This document shows positions 27,804 through 35,309 of a stretch of DNA of 64,000 bases, piece by piece (within the stretch, counting starts at the first letter, position 1; every line of letters begins with the position of its first letter). The notes below the pieces were generated by a model. The model searched no databases, was not told where the DNA came from, and saw only the letters and a list, made by a program, of their open reading frames with translations. A program made the position numbers and the translations under genes. The DNA is from Bacillus massiliglaciei (GTDB taxonomy: Bacteria > Bacillota > Bacilli > Bacillales > DSM-1321), in contig NZ_LT622358.1 of the NCBI RefSeq assembly GCF_900098925.1, forward strand, positions 144,584-208,583. The letters are read 5' to 3'.

Positions 27804-29362
27804 CAGGCTGTAGACAAACTCGTGAAAATCGAGTTTATCTACAGCCTTTTTTATTTTAAAATGGAGGTAACAGATTTACTTGAGGTGACCAATATGCTTT
27901 CCAAATATTCTTCTACTCAAAGAAATCAAATTGAAATGATTGCGCTGGATGAACTTGTTCCTGCGAACCATTTGGTTCGCAAACTAGAAAAAGCGATCGA
28001 TTTTTCATTTATTTATTCGTTAGTAGAGGATATGTATTCAGATGTAGGTCGTCCAAGTATTGACCCGGTAATTCTTATTAAAATGACATTTATTCAGTAC
28101 ATATTTGGTATCCGCTCCATGCGCAAAACGATTGAAGAAATCCAGACCAATATGGCTTATCGATGGTTTTTAGGATTCGGATTTCATGATAAAATCCCCC
28201 ATTTTTCTACCTTCGGTAAAAACTACGAACGCAGATTCAAAGATACGGATTTGTTTGAACAGATTTTCTATCATATTATAAGCGAAGCTGCTAAGAAGAA
28301 GTTAATCAGTGCCGAACATATTTTTATTGACTCTACACACGTTAAAGCTAGTGCGAATAAACGAAAGTTTCAAAAGAAAGTTGTCCGTAAAGAAACAAAA
28401 GCATATGAACAACGTCTTCAAGAAGAAATCAATCAGGACCGAGAGGACCATGATAAGAATCCCTTCCCTCCAGATAAATTCGAAAAAAATGAAACGAAAG
28501 AAATCAAAGAAAGTACGACAGATCCTGAGAGTGGATATTATGTAAAAGATGAAAGAACGAAGCAGTTTGCTTATTCTTTTCACGCTGCTTCAGATAGGAA
28601 TGGATTTGTATTAGGGACCATCGTAACTCCTGGTAATACGCATGATAGTCAGATACTTGAGCCTTTGGTTGAGAAAGTAATGGAAGAAGTTGGGAAGCCT
28701 GAAGCTGTTGCTGCTGATGCAGCCTATAAGACACCAGTAATTACAAATTATCTAATAGAAAATGACATCACGCCCGTTTTACCTTATACACGTCCGCGTA
28801 CAAAAGAGGGATATTTTCGGAAACATGACTATGTTTACGATGAGTACCATGATTGCTATTTATGCCCGCAGGGCAATGTGTTGAACTACTCAACGACTAC
28901 TAAGGAGGGGTATCGTCAGTATAAGTCTGATCCTAAAATATGTAAAGATTGTCCAGTGATCATGAATTGTACCCAAAGTAAGAACCACCAAAAGCTCATT
29001 CAGAGACACATATGGGAAGGGTACGTAGAAGAAGCAGATCATCTCCGACACCATCAAACCATAAAAGATATCTATGCCAAACGTAAAGAAACCATTGAGC
29101 GAGTCTTTGCGGATGCAAAAGAAAAGCATGGCATGCGTTGGACAACGTTAAGAGGTCTAAAAAAATTGTCCATGCAGGCGTTGCTTACTTTTGGTGCCAT
29201 GAATTTAAAGAAGATGGCAAATTGGACTTGGGTCAATCCTCAAACCGGCTAATTATGGGGCTCGATGAGCCCTCAAAATTAAAAATACAACGATTAAATA
29301 GGAAAAATAACAGAAAGGCCTTCGGAAGGGATTCCTTCCGAAGGCCTTTTGTCGACAATCTG
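27804..29362 (+). mobile_element. Inner IS1182-like element (1559 bp)
   Basis: The left end is CAGGCTGTAGACAAA and the right end, read inwards, is CAGATTGTCGACAAA: 12 of 15 bases match. A left-end terminator hairpin (GGCTGTAG/CTACAGCC plus six T, 27806-27852) and a right-end hairpin with 16-base arms (29314-29349) frame an intact transposase gene. The element interrupts the outer IS and is flanked by a palindromic 19-bp duplication. Confidence 0.88.
27894..29252 (+). CDS. IS1182-family transposase (intact)
   Basis: The 452-residue DDE transposase is homologous along its whole length to the frameshifted outer copy but clearly diverged in sequence, so the two are related elements rather than recent duplicates. 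Domains are an N-terminal DUF772 region (GRPSIDPVILIKMTFIQYIFG), the catalytic core with IDSTHVKASANKRKF and AVAADAAYKTP, a cysteine cluster (CYLCPQG, CKDCPVIMNC) and a C-terminal RVFADAKEKHGMRWTTL helix. ATG 27894 lies 7-8 bases after GAGGTGA; upstream in-frame starts fall in the terminator hairpin. Confidence 0.93.
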   Translation: MLSKYSSTQRNQIEMIALDELVPANHLVRKLEKAIDFSFIYSLVEDMYSDVGRPSIDPVILIKMTFIQYIFGIRSMRKTIEEIQTNMAYRWFLGFGFHDKIPHFSTFGKNYERRFKDTDLFEQIFYHIISEAAKKKLISAEHIFIDSTHVKASANKRKFQKKVVRKETKAYEQRLQEEINQDREDHDKNPFPPDKFEKNETKEIKESTTDPESGYYVKDERTKQFAYSFHAASDRNGFVLGTIVTPGNTHDSQILEPLVEKVMEEVGKPEAVAADAAYKTPVITNYLIENDITPVLPYTRPRTKEGYFRKHDYVYDEYHDCYLCPQGNVLNYSTTTKEGYRQYKSDPKICKDCPVIMNCTQSKNHQKLIQRHIWEGYVEEADHLRHHQTIKDIYAKRKETIERVFADAKEKHGMRWTTLRGLKKLSMQALLTFGAMNLKKMANWTWVNPQTG

Positions 29363-29381
29363 GAATACTCGAAGAGTATTT
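29363..29381. repeat. Right copy of 19-bp target duplication of the inner IS
   Basis: It is identical to 27785-27803. The outer IS sequence resumes after it. Confidence 0.9.
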
Positions 29382-29477
29382 TACTTTAAATCAGACTATA
29401 AAATACCTAAAAAAATCTCAAAAAGACAAAAGGCCTTCAGAATGAGACCATTCTGAAGGCCTTTTGTCGACAATTTG

Positions 29478-29506
29478 TATCAAATTTCTTAAAAGGAAAT
29501 TTGATA
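29478..29506. repeat. Right copy of 29-bp target duplication; terminator hairpin
   Basis: It is identical to 26150-26178 and followed by a T run on the plus strand, so terminator function for the region is retained on this side. Confidence 0.9.
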
Positions 29507-29539
29507 TTTTTATTTGTCTTATTTTCTTTGACTTGTTTC

Positions 29540-30085
29540 TTACGATTGCAAAGGCGTTTTCTTCACCCCGCCGAATAAGGAACGGAATGGATGCTTTTTC
29601 TTTTGTTTTTTTGCTGCGGCTGTTTCTTCCATAGCAAGCAAGTAATCAGACGGTGTTCCTGTTTCTTGTTCTGCTAACCTGCTTTCAAGTTCTTCGATGC
29701 GCCTGTTCAGATTTCCGATTGCTGCAAGAGCTTCTTCCATTTCGCTGCGATATTGGATCAGCTGGTAGGAAACCACATCATCCGCCTTGGTCTCGATCGT
29801 TCTCTCCAGACGATCCATTTTTTCCACCATTTTATCGAGCGTCTCATTTTGCACCGAAGGTTTGGGTGCCGGCCTTTTCTTGCTTTTATCATCAAGGACG
29901 ATTTTCTGAAGAATCACTCCATCGTCGAGCTGCTTTTTAATATCCTTCAGAAGGCTGATATCTTCCTCGGAAAATTGATAATGCCCCTGCTGATTCCGTC
30001 CGACTTCCATCTCCAGCTGTGTTACCCATCTTTGCACCGTACTGTGGGATACACCGAGGAGCTTGGCGGCTGCGCTTGTATTCAT
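29540..30085 (-). CDS. racA: Chromosome-anchoring protein RacA
   Basis: The 181-residue protein starts with a MerR-type helix-turn-helix (AAAKLLGVSHSTVQRWVTQL). A central coiled coil follows (ETLDKMVEKMDRLERTIETK to LNRRIEELESRLAEQE), and a basic C-terminal tail (AAKKQKKKHPFRSLFGG) suits membrane or DivIVA contact. RacA bridges the origin region to the cell pole at the start of sporulation and helps form the axial filament. The ATG at 30085 is 7 bases after GGAGGG; a longer in-frame start at 30154 lacks this support. It shares the bidirectional terminator with the importer operon. In B. subtilis racA is elsewhere, so its place here is a local rearrangement. Confidence 0.85.
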   Translation of the reverse strand: MNTSAAAKLLGVSHSTVQRWVTQLEMEVGRNQQGHYQFSEEDISLLKDIKKQLDDGVILQKIVLDDKSKKRPAPKPSVQNETLDKMVEKMDRLERTIETKADDVVSYQLIQYRSEMEEALAAIGNLNRRIEELESRLAEQETGTPSDYLLAMEETAAAKKQKKKHPFRSLFGGVKKTPLQS

Positions 30086-30209
30086 CAGACATCCCTCCTT
30101 ATTTAGTAAGAAGGGATTCTTCCTTGAAGAAGAAGATTCCTTCCCGGATGACAAAACAAGAAGGGATTCGCCAAAGAAAGTGATTCTCCTACATTCTTCA
30201 CAAGCTTTT

Positions 30210-31052
30210 TTATAGCCGGGAAGGATTAGACAGTTCTTCGCTGATTTGATCTCCCATCTCAGCTGAACGGGCGGCTGCTTCTTTAATGCATTTTATAAAA
30301 GCCTCCTGTACGTGATATGCTTCGAGAACCCGCAGTCCTGCCGCTGTTGTTCCGCCTGGAGAGGTAACTTCCTGGCGCAGGAGAGCGGGGCTTTTTCCTG
30401 ATTCTTTCAGCATCTCTGCAGCGCCGATAAGGGTCTGGATCATCAGCTCTTTCGCTGCTGCTCTGTTCAGCCCCAGTTCTCCGGCGGACTGTTCCATCGC
30501 TTCAGCCAAATAATAAATATAGGCCGGTCCGCTTCCTGACAGTCCGGTTACGGCATCCAGCTGCTTTTCCTCCACTTCGGCTGCCGTTCCGAATGTTTCA
30601 AAAAGGGATCGGGCTATACGGAACTGGGCTTCGGTTACATAGGCGTTTCTCGCGAGTGCAGTAGCTGACTTGCCGACAGCAGCTGAAGTGTTTGGCATGG
30701 CCCGGATGATGGGAGCCTCTTTCGTGACAATTTCAGACAGGCTGTCCGCTTTAACGCCTGCTGCGACAGAGATGATCAGCATCTCCTCTGTCATAAGAGG
30801 CTTGACTGCTTCCATCGTTGCCGGTATATCTTTCGGCTTGACTGCAAGAACAGCCGCCGTTGCCCGGTCCAGTAAATCTGGAAGAGAACGTGTTGCCGTT
30901 ACTCCGTATTGTTCGTGTAAATAATGGAGTCTGGCATCATTTGAGCGGTTCGTGATAAAAATTTGCTCAGGTCTTATGATTTGTTTGGAAACGATGCCTG
31001 AAATAATGGCTTCTGCCATTGCCCCCGCTCCAATAAACGCTATTTTTTCCAT
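30210..31052 (-). CDS. proI: Pyrroline-5-carboxylate reductase
   Basis: The 280-residue enzyme reduces 1-pyrroline-5-carboxylate to proline with NAD(P)H. The N-terminal Rossmann motif is AFIGAGAMAEAIISG, and the family signature GLSGSGPAYIYYLAEAMEQS and SPGGTTAAGLRVLE form the C-terminal dimer and active site. The ATG at 31052 follows AAAGGAG. Upstream on the same strand is a predicted structured transcript ending in a terminator (31100-31332), so expression may depend on readthrough or attenuation. No T-box consensus was found, although proI of B. subtilis is T-box controlled. Confidence 0.94.
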   Translation of the reverse strand: MEKIAFIGAGAMAEAIISGIVSKQIIRPEQIFITNRSNDARLHYLHEQYGVTATRSLPDLLDRATAAVLAVKPKDIPATMEAVKPLMTEEMLIISVAAGVKADSLSEIVTKEAPIIRAMPNTSAAVGKSATALARNAYVTEAQFRIARSLFETFGTAAEVEEKQLDAVTGLSGSGPAYIYYLAEAMEQSAGELGLNRAAAKELMIQTLIGAAEMLKESGKSPALLRQEVTSPGGTTAAGLRVLEAYHVQEAFIKCIKEAAARSAEMGDQISEELSNPSRL

Positions 31053-31099
31053 GGTTTCTGCTCCTTTTTTTAAAATCAATCAGTGTAAATAACGGTCAT

Positions 31100-31332
31100 A
31101 AAAAAAGATCCTCATCCTTGTAATGGACGAAAGATCAGTCTTCCGCTTTAGAGAGCTGAAGCCAGTCTCCGTAATTGCCGGAATATGCACCGGTTTTCTT
31201 GAAGGCCCCGTGTGAGGCAGGGGTCAATAAACGAGCGGGTGTCAGAGTCTTTGGAGACAAACAGCCCCTGCTCTCATTTCGCCGGCATCTATTTACTGGG
31301 CCTTATCAATGCCGCCCCATGCTTCATTACTT
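31100..31332 (-). ncRNA. Candidate structured RNA or leader upstream of proI
   Basis: On the minus strand a good promoter is followed by about 233 GC-rich bases without a coding frame, ending in an imperfect hairpin (GATCTTTCGTCC / GGATGAGGATC) plus seven T, 48 bases before the proI ATG. Nested complementary arms are visible: AAGGCCC (31303-31297) with GGGCCTT, inside it GCAGGGG with CCCCTGC flanked by TGAG/CTCA, and a CGGCAT/ATGCCG pair. I could not match it to T-box, S-box, lysine, cobalamin, 6S, SRP or tmRNA patterns. It may be an independent small RNA or a proI attenuation leader. Confidence 0.55.
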
Positions 31333-31338
31333 GCTGTG

Positions 31339-31368
31339 ATTATGCCGGATAGACGGGGATTCTGTCAA
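31339..31368 (-). promoter_or_regulatory. Promoter of the proI leader/ncRNA
   Basis: On the minus strand a perfect TTGACA (31368-31363) is followed after 18 bases by CATAAT (31344-31339). Confidence 0.65.
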
Positions 31369-31420
31369 TGCCCATTTGAGTACCTCTTGTCTAAAATTAG
31401 GGATTAATTATGTGAAAATA

Positions 31421-31449
31421 ATGACAATTATTAGGATTACCTGTAAAAT
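31421..31449 (+). promoter_or_regulatory. Probable sigma-A promoter of yqjP
   Basis: ATGACA (31421-31426) and TAAAAT (31444-31449) are separated by 17 bases, about 100 bases before yqjP. Confidence 0.45.
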
Positions 31450-31547
31450 GTTGAATGTATACATAGCTTTATAAGAAGGAACTTTAATGTACGGTACTTT
31501 GAAGGATTTCTAGATTTATTTAAATATAATTTTGAGGTGGACAGTAT

Positions 31548-32507
31548 ATGGTGATATGGAATGGAAATATTGCGAAGCTCTCCTTGCCGACTCCTTTTGC
31601 AGTAGGGGATGTGAATGTTTACTTGCTGAAGGGCGATGCATTAACACTTATTGATACAGGCGCCAAAACGGAGCAATCCAGAGAAGTTCTGGAAGGGCAA
31701 TTGAAGGAATTGGGGCTTTCCATAAAAGATATTGAACAGGTAGTGTTAACCCATCACCATCCGGATCATGCCGGGGGCTTGGACTTATTTGATCAGGCTG
31801 TGCCGGTTTATGGCCATAAAAATATTATACGCTGGCTTGAGGGGGGGGAGGATTTCCTGCATTATCATAATGAATTTTTTATGTCCTATGCCGGCGAATT
31901 TGGAGTAGGAGATGAGTGGAAAAGAAAACTGCTGCATCCTCCGGGAGAAAACCCTCTTTTATGCGAACGGAAGCTGGACGGGGTCCTTTCCGGCGGAGAT
32001 GAGCTGCCCGGACATCCGGATTTTATTGTAACGGAGACGCTTGGACATGCTCAGAGTCATATTTCCTTTTTTCGGGAGCGGGACGGAGTCATGATTGGGG
32101 GCGATCATCTGCTGGATAAGATTTCTCCTAATCCAGTAATGGAACCTCCTATTCTTAGAGGAGGAGAGCGCCCGCGGCCGCTTCTTCAATATAATGCTTC
32201 CCTGAAAGGCTGGAAGAAGATGCCAATTTCAATGGTTTACACGGGGCATGGCAGGGAGGTTACGGAGATCAATCGTCATATTTCCAGTCAGATGGAGCGT
32301 CAGCATGCCCGGGCTATGCTGGTGAAAGGATTTCTTGAAAAACCGCGGACAGGGTTTGAAATTTGTCAATTTCTTTTTCCGAAAGTGTATCAAAAAGAAC
32401 TTGGCCTGACATTGTCTGAAACGATCGGACAGCTGGATTATTTGGAGGATCTGGGCCTTGTGAAAAAGGAGCTGCAAGATGAAATTGCTTTATTTTCAGC
32501 TGTTTAA
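31548..32507 (+). CDS. yqjP: Metallo-beta-lactamase fold hydrolase YqjP
   Basis: The 319-residue protein has the MBL zinc-binding motif THHHPDHAGG (residues 68-77), a further His in ETLGHAQSHIS, Asp in GGDHLLD, and His in YTGHGREV. The C-terminal 70 residues form a winged-helix-like extension (KTGFEICQFLF ... LDYLEDLGLV). The substrate is unknown; length and place match B. subtilis YqjP. The ATG follows GAGGTGG. It is probably transcribed with yqjQ, 21 bases downstream. Confidence 0.9.
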   Translation: MVIWNGNIAKLSLPTPFAVGDVNVYLLKGDALTLIDTGAKTEQSREVLEGQLKELGLSIKDIEQVVLTHHHPDHAGGLDLFDQAVPVYGHKNIIRWLEGGEDFLHYHNEFFMSYAGEFGVGDEWKRKLLHPPGENPLLCERKLDGVLSGGDELPGHPDFIVTETLGHAQSHISFFRERDGVMIGGDHLLDKISPNPVMEPPILRGGERPRPLLQYNASLKGWKKMPISMVYTGHGREVTEINRHISSQMERQHARAMLVKGFLEKPRTGFEICQFLFPKVYQKELGLTLSETIGQLDYLEDLGLVKKELQDEIALFSAV

Positions 32508-32528
32508 CGTCTCAAGGAGGAGGCCGTC

Positions 32529-33320
32529 ATGAATCAATTAAAGGGGAAAACGGTTATCGTTACAGGTGCATCCGGAGGGATTGGCCTGGAAATTGCCCGT
32601 CTGGCAGCAGAGAAGGGGGCAAGAACGGTTCTTTTGGCCAGGAGCCTTGCAAAACTGGAGAGCATACAGGCAGAGTTAGCAGAGAAGTATGGAGCAGAAG
32701 TGTATGTGTATCAGCTGGATGTGTCGGATGCCAATATGGTCGAGCAAGTATTCAAAAAAATTTTTGATACTGTGGGAGAAGCAGATGTCCTGGTCAACAA
32801 TGCCGGTTACGGAATTTTTAAGGAAGCGGACCAGACGGATGCAAAAGAAGCGGAAGCCATGTTTCGCGTCAATGTATTGGGTCTGATGGCCTGTACGAAT
32901 ATGGTTCTGCCGGCGATGAAGAGACGGAGACAGGGACATATCATGAACATTGCCTCTCAGGCCGGAAAGATTGCTACACCGAAATCTTCCCTGTATTCAG
33001 CGACAAAGTTTGCCGTTTTAGGCTATTCAAACGCTCTTCGCTTGGAAGTGATGGAGTATGGCATCCATGTCACGACAGTGAATCCAGGTCCGGTTGAAAC
33101 GAACTTTTTCTCTATAGCCGATGAATCAGGTTCGTATGCAAAAAGCATTGCCCGATTTATGCTGAAATCAGAGGAAGTGGCTGCCAAGGTGGTAGGGGCC
33201 ATGCTGACAAATAAAAGAGAAATTAATCTTCCGGGCTGGATGAATGCGGCCGGAAAATTGTATACACTTTTTCCGGGGACTGCAGAGTTCTTCGGAAAAA
33301 AAGCTTTTTTCAAAAAGTGA
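32529..33320 (+). CDS. yqjQ: Short-chain dehydrogenase YqjQ
   Basis: The 263-residue classical SDR has the coenzyme motif TGASGGIGLEIA, the structural NNAGYG, catalytic Ser in NIASQAG and YSATK with the Tyr and Lys. The basic residue after the Gly-rich loop (LLARSLAKL) suggests NADPH use. The substrate is unknown. The start has AGGAGGAGG immediately upstream. It forms an operon with yqjP. Confidence 0.92.
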   Translation: MNQLKGKTVIVTGASGGIGLEIARLAAEKGARTVLLARSLAKLESIQAELAEKYGAEVYVYQLDVSDANMVEQVFKKIFDTVGEADVLVNNAGYGIFKEADQTDAKEAEAMFRVNVLGLMACTNMVLPAMKRRRQGHIMNIASQAGKIATPKSSLYSATKFAVLGYSNALRLEVMEYGIHVTTVNPGPVETNFFSIADESGSYAKSIARFMLKSEEVAAKVVGAMLTNKREINLPGWMNAAGKLYTLFPGTAEFFGKKAFFKK

Positions 33321-33417
33321 GATACTAAAGCGGGAGCAGGATAATTTTCTTATGAATGGATTCATTTTTGTGAAACAATTCTCTTCTTCAAACGTTTATA
33401 TGTTTAGGGGGGAGATG

Positions 33418-33945
33418 ATGAAAAGGGGAATGAAGATATTTGTTATGATCTGCTGCACTTTGATTCTTTCGGGCTGCCAATACTCTCCCGGGAGGCTGCA
33501 TGCAGAGGTCGGCAAAGGGGACGAAGGCTTTATCACTTCTCTTGATGATAAACAGATATTGATTAAAGATACGTATTATAAAGTGAAGGATGATACCATT
33601 CTGCAGGATGAAACGGGGAGGCATCTTGAGTGGGGAGATTTAGAAATTGGCATGAAAGTGAAACCCTGGTTTGCAGGGAGAGTCTCAGATACATTCCCGG
33701 CCAAAGCGAATGCCCGGTACATTCGCGTTTTAACAGACAGTGAAGCGAAAGCAGAGCAGGAAATGGTGACAGCGGCCATCCGGCATGTAACGGAGTCCCC
33801 GAGTCAGCGGTTTATGGTCTTGGAGCTTCAGCATCTCCCGGATGATCATGTGTATACACTGGAAATGATGAGCCGGTCCAATTTGGACTCATCCTTCATG
33901 GTCATTTTAGACGACCAAAGTGCTGAGGTCCTGTACCAGCGCTGA
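33418..33945 (+). CDS. Lipoprotein, DUF3221-like (YobA-type)
   Basis: The protein has about 175 residues with a lipoprotein signal (KIFVMICCTLILSGC; lipidated Cys) and two short beta-rich parts. The first, GDEGFITSLDDKQILI to MKVKPWFAG, resembles DUF3221/YobA repeats. The C-terminal half (TAAIRHVTESPSQRFMVLEL) is less typical. Function is unknown. ATG 33418 is chosen from a GGGGGGAG-ATG-ATG start region; the first ATG touches the Shine-Dalgarno. A terminator shared with the next minus-strand gene follows. Confidence 0.65.
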   Translation: MKRGMKIFVMICCTLILSGCQYSPGRLHAEVGKGDEGFITSLDDKQILIKDTYYKVKDDTILQDETGRHLEWGDLEIGMKVKPWFAGRVSDTFPAKANARYIRVLTDSEAKAEQEMVTAAIRHVTESPSQRFMVLELQHLPDDHVYTLEMMSRSNLDSSFMVILDDQSAEVLYQR

Positions 33946-33979
33946 CGCTTGATTCCGAACCGTAAAATGAAATAAACAG

Positions 33980-34011
33980 TAAAAAAAGGATCCGGCGGGG
34001 ATCCTTTTTTG
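33980..34011. terminator. Bidirectional terminator
   Basis: The stem AAAAAAGGATCC / GGATCCTTTTTT has a short loop and A and T runs on both sides. It serves the lipoprotein gene (+) and the NlpC/P60 gene (-). Confidence 0.9.
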
Positions 34012-34016
34012 TTAGA

Positions 34017-34676
34017 TTATAATGTTTTTGCTCCAAGGTAACGAGGTTTCCAGTAGCTGTTATTCAGGTCTGCAATGGAAACGCCCTTCGAAGAAGATGC
34101 ATTGATAAATTGTCCGTTTCCGATGTAGATGCCTACATGGGAGACGCCTGTTTTGCTTGAAGAAGTATCAAAGAATACTAGATCGCCGACAGATGGAGAA
34201 GATACTTTTAATCCTGTATTGCTGTATAGCAAGGAGGTTGTCCGCGGCAGTGTGATGCCTTGTGATTTTTTGAAAACATAATTAACAAAGCCAGAGCAGT
34301 CAAAGCCTGATGTGGTTGTTCCTCCCCATACATATGGTGTTCCGATAAGGGTCTTGGCATATTTGACAAGGCTTGTATTGTTAACGTTATAAACGCCCAG
34401 TGCGTTAAAGGTATTTCGGCCGGCGATTCCGTCAGCGGTTAATCCTTTTGCTTTCTGAAAACTTTTCACTGCAGAAGTTGTATAAGAACCATAATTCGCA
34501 GTGTAAGCTCCGGTATATTTGAAATAGCCCTTGAGTTTTAATAACTCTTGCAGCTGTTTTACATCATTATGGGTTGTTCCTGGTTTGAGAGTTTGATCCC
34601 CAATATTGGCAAAGGCTTGGAGAGGAGTAAGCATCAAAGCTGAGGCAAGAGTAGCAGAAGCAATCCATTTTTTCAT
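34017..34676 (-). CDS. Secreted peptidoglycan hydrolase: PG-binding domain + NlpC/P60 endopeptidase
   Basis: The 219-residue secreted protein has a signal peptide (KKWIASATLASALMLTP, cleavage near AFA), then a PG_binding_1 domain (THNDVKQLQELLKLKGYF ... GLTADGIAGRNTFNALG, about residues 34-90), then an NlpC/P60 domain (about 100-219). The catalytic Cys is in FDCSGFV and the His in GVSHVGIYIG. It is expected to cut the D-Glu to diamino-acid bond in wall peptides. A perfect WalR box lies 79 bases upstream, which fits control by the essential cell-wall two-component system. Confidence 0.93.
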   Translation of the reverse strand: MKKWIASATLASALMLTPLQAFANIGDQTLKPGTTHNDVKQLQELLKLKGYFKYTGAYTANYGSYTTSAVKSFQKAKGLTADGIAGRNTFNALGVYNVNNTSLVKYAKTLIGTPYVWGGTTTSGFDCSGFVNYVFKKSQGITLPRTTSLLYSNTGLKVSSPSVGDLVFFDTSSSKTGVSHVGIYIGNGQFINASSSKGVSIADLNNSYWKPRYLGAKTL

Positions 34677-34754
34677 TAACTAGTTTCCCCCTAAATTATC
34701 TTTCTTTAACAATATTATCCTACGATATTTTTGTAACAGAAAAATATTAAAAAG

Positions 34755-34771
34755 ATTACAAAAAGATTACA
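34755..34771 (-). promoter_or_regulatory. WalR (YycF) binding site upstream of the NlpC/P60 gene
   Basis: On the minus strand TGTAAT-CTTTT-TGTAAT matches the WalR consensus TGTWAH-N5-TGTWAH exactly. A GATAAT -10-like box (34719-34714) lies downstream with only a weak -35, as in activated promoters. Confidence 0.7.
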
Positions 34772-34800
34772 AATTATAAGACTTTAGTATCGTGTTTTAA

Positions 34801-35015
34801 TTCCTATTTTTATATTTTTCAGCTGGTTTTTTCTCTTGTTTGATCTATAAGGACTATTGTATATTACAAAAAAAGAACACTGGTTTTCTTTTGGGGATAT
34901 AACATATGGTAACAGAAGAATATCTTTCCAATCTGACATATTGTTTCCTTTTGTTTTCTCTGGAAGGAAAAGAGCTTAAAATGTAGAAATTCGTATTAAT
35001 ATTTCCATTGTGAGA
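34801..35015. other. Intergenic stretch between wall hydrolase and yqjW control region
   Basis: AT-rich sequence with no reading frame that has a ribosome binding site and no recognised RNA; it separates divergent genes. Confidence 0.4.
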
Positions 35016-35067
35016 GAACGTTTATTCGTATAGAATGAGGTGTATAATAAATACGAACATACATTCT
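35016..35067 (+). promoter_or_regulatory. LexA-controlled promoter region of yqjW
   Basis: GAAC-GTTT-ATTC (35016-35027) overlaps the -35 area, a consensus TATAAT lies at 35043-35048, and CGAACATACATTCT (35054-35067) lies at the expected transcription start. The second site matches the B. subtilis SOS box CGAACRNRYGTTYC with two differences; the first is weaker. Confidence 0.6.
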
Positions 35068-35239
35068 TTTTTGTTTTGTATATAGAAGAGGACGAGATGC
35101 AGGATATTCAGATTGTTTTCCATCTGACTTCTGTAAACTGAAAGTTCCTTATGCGGGGGTTAAGAGGAAGGATGAGCAAATAAATCACAAGGCTGTTTGT
35201 ACTCTCTGATGTAAAGGGAGTTTATTTTAGCTATTAAAA

Positions 35240-35253
35240 AGAACGTATGTTTG
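35240..35253 (+). promoter_or_regulatory. Additional LexA-like box
   Basis: AGAACGTATGTTTG matches the SOS box at all inner positions and differs only at the first and last base. It lies 53 bases before yqjW. Confidence 0.55.
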
Positions 35254-35273
35254 TTTTTGCGGAGGGATATGAA

Positions 35274-35309
35274 ATGTATGCCCCATCAAAGAAAGGAAGA
35301 GAGCTGTGA
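35274..35309 (+). CDS. Possible 11-residue leader peptide overlapping yqjW
   Basis: An ATG 7 bases after GGAGGG opens MYAPSKKGREL, whose TGA overlaps the GTG start of yqjW (CTGTGA). This could couple translation of yqjW to the leader. It may also be chance. Confidence 0.4.
   Translation: MYAPSKKGREL

Larger units (their letters stand above)
26179..29477 (+). mobile_element. Outer IS1182-like element, interrupted by an inner copy
   Basis: The element starts CAGACTGTAGACAAA at 26179. Its right end, read inwards on the minus strand, is CAAATTGTCGACAAA (29477-29463): 12 of 15 positions match as an imperfect terminal inverted repeat. Removing the inner IS and its extra 19-base duplication leaves about 1721 bp. 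It is flanked by a 29-bp direct repeat that is itself a hairpin. It carries a left-end terminator hairpin, a MITE-like repeat, a frameshifted transposase gene and a 20-base perfect right-end hairpin (29425-29468). Confidence 0.85.

Noticed and set aside
31130..31175. T-box-like AGAGAGC with nearby GGACGAAAG on the plus strand, before yqjP
   Set aside because: No T-box core sequence and no terminator/antiterminator pair follow on that strand; promoter and terminator signals favour the minus strand.
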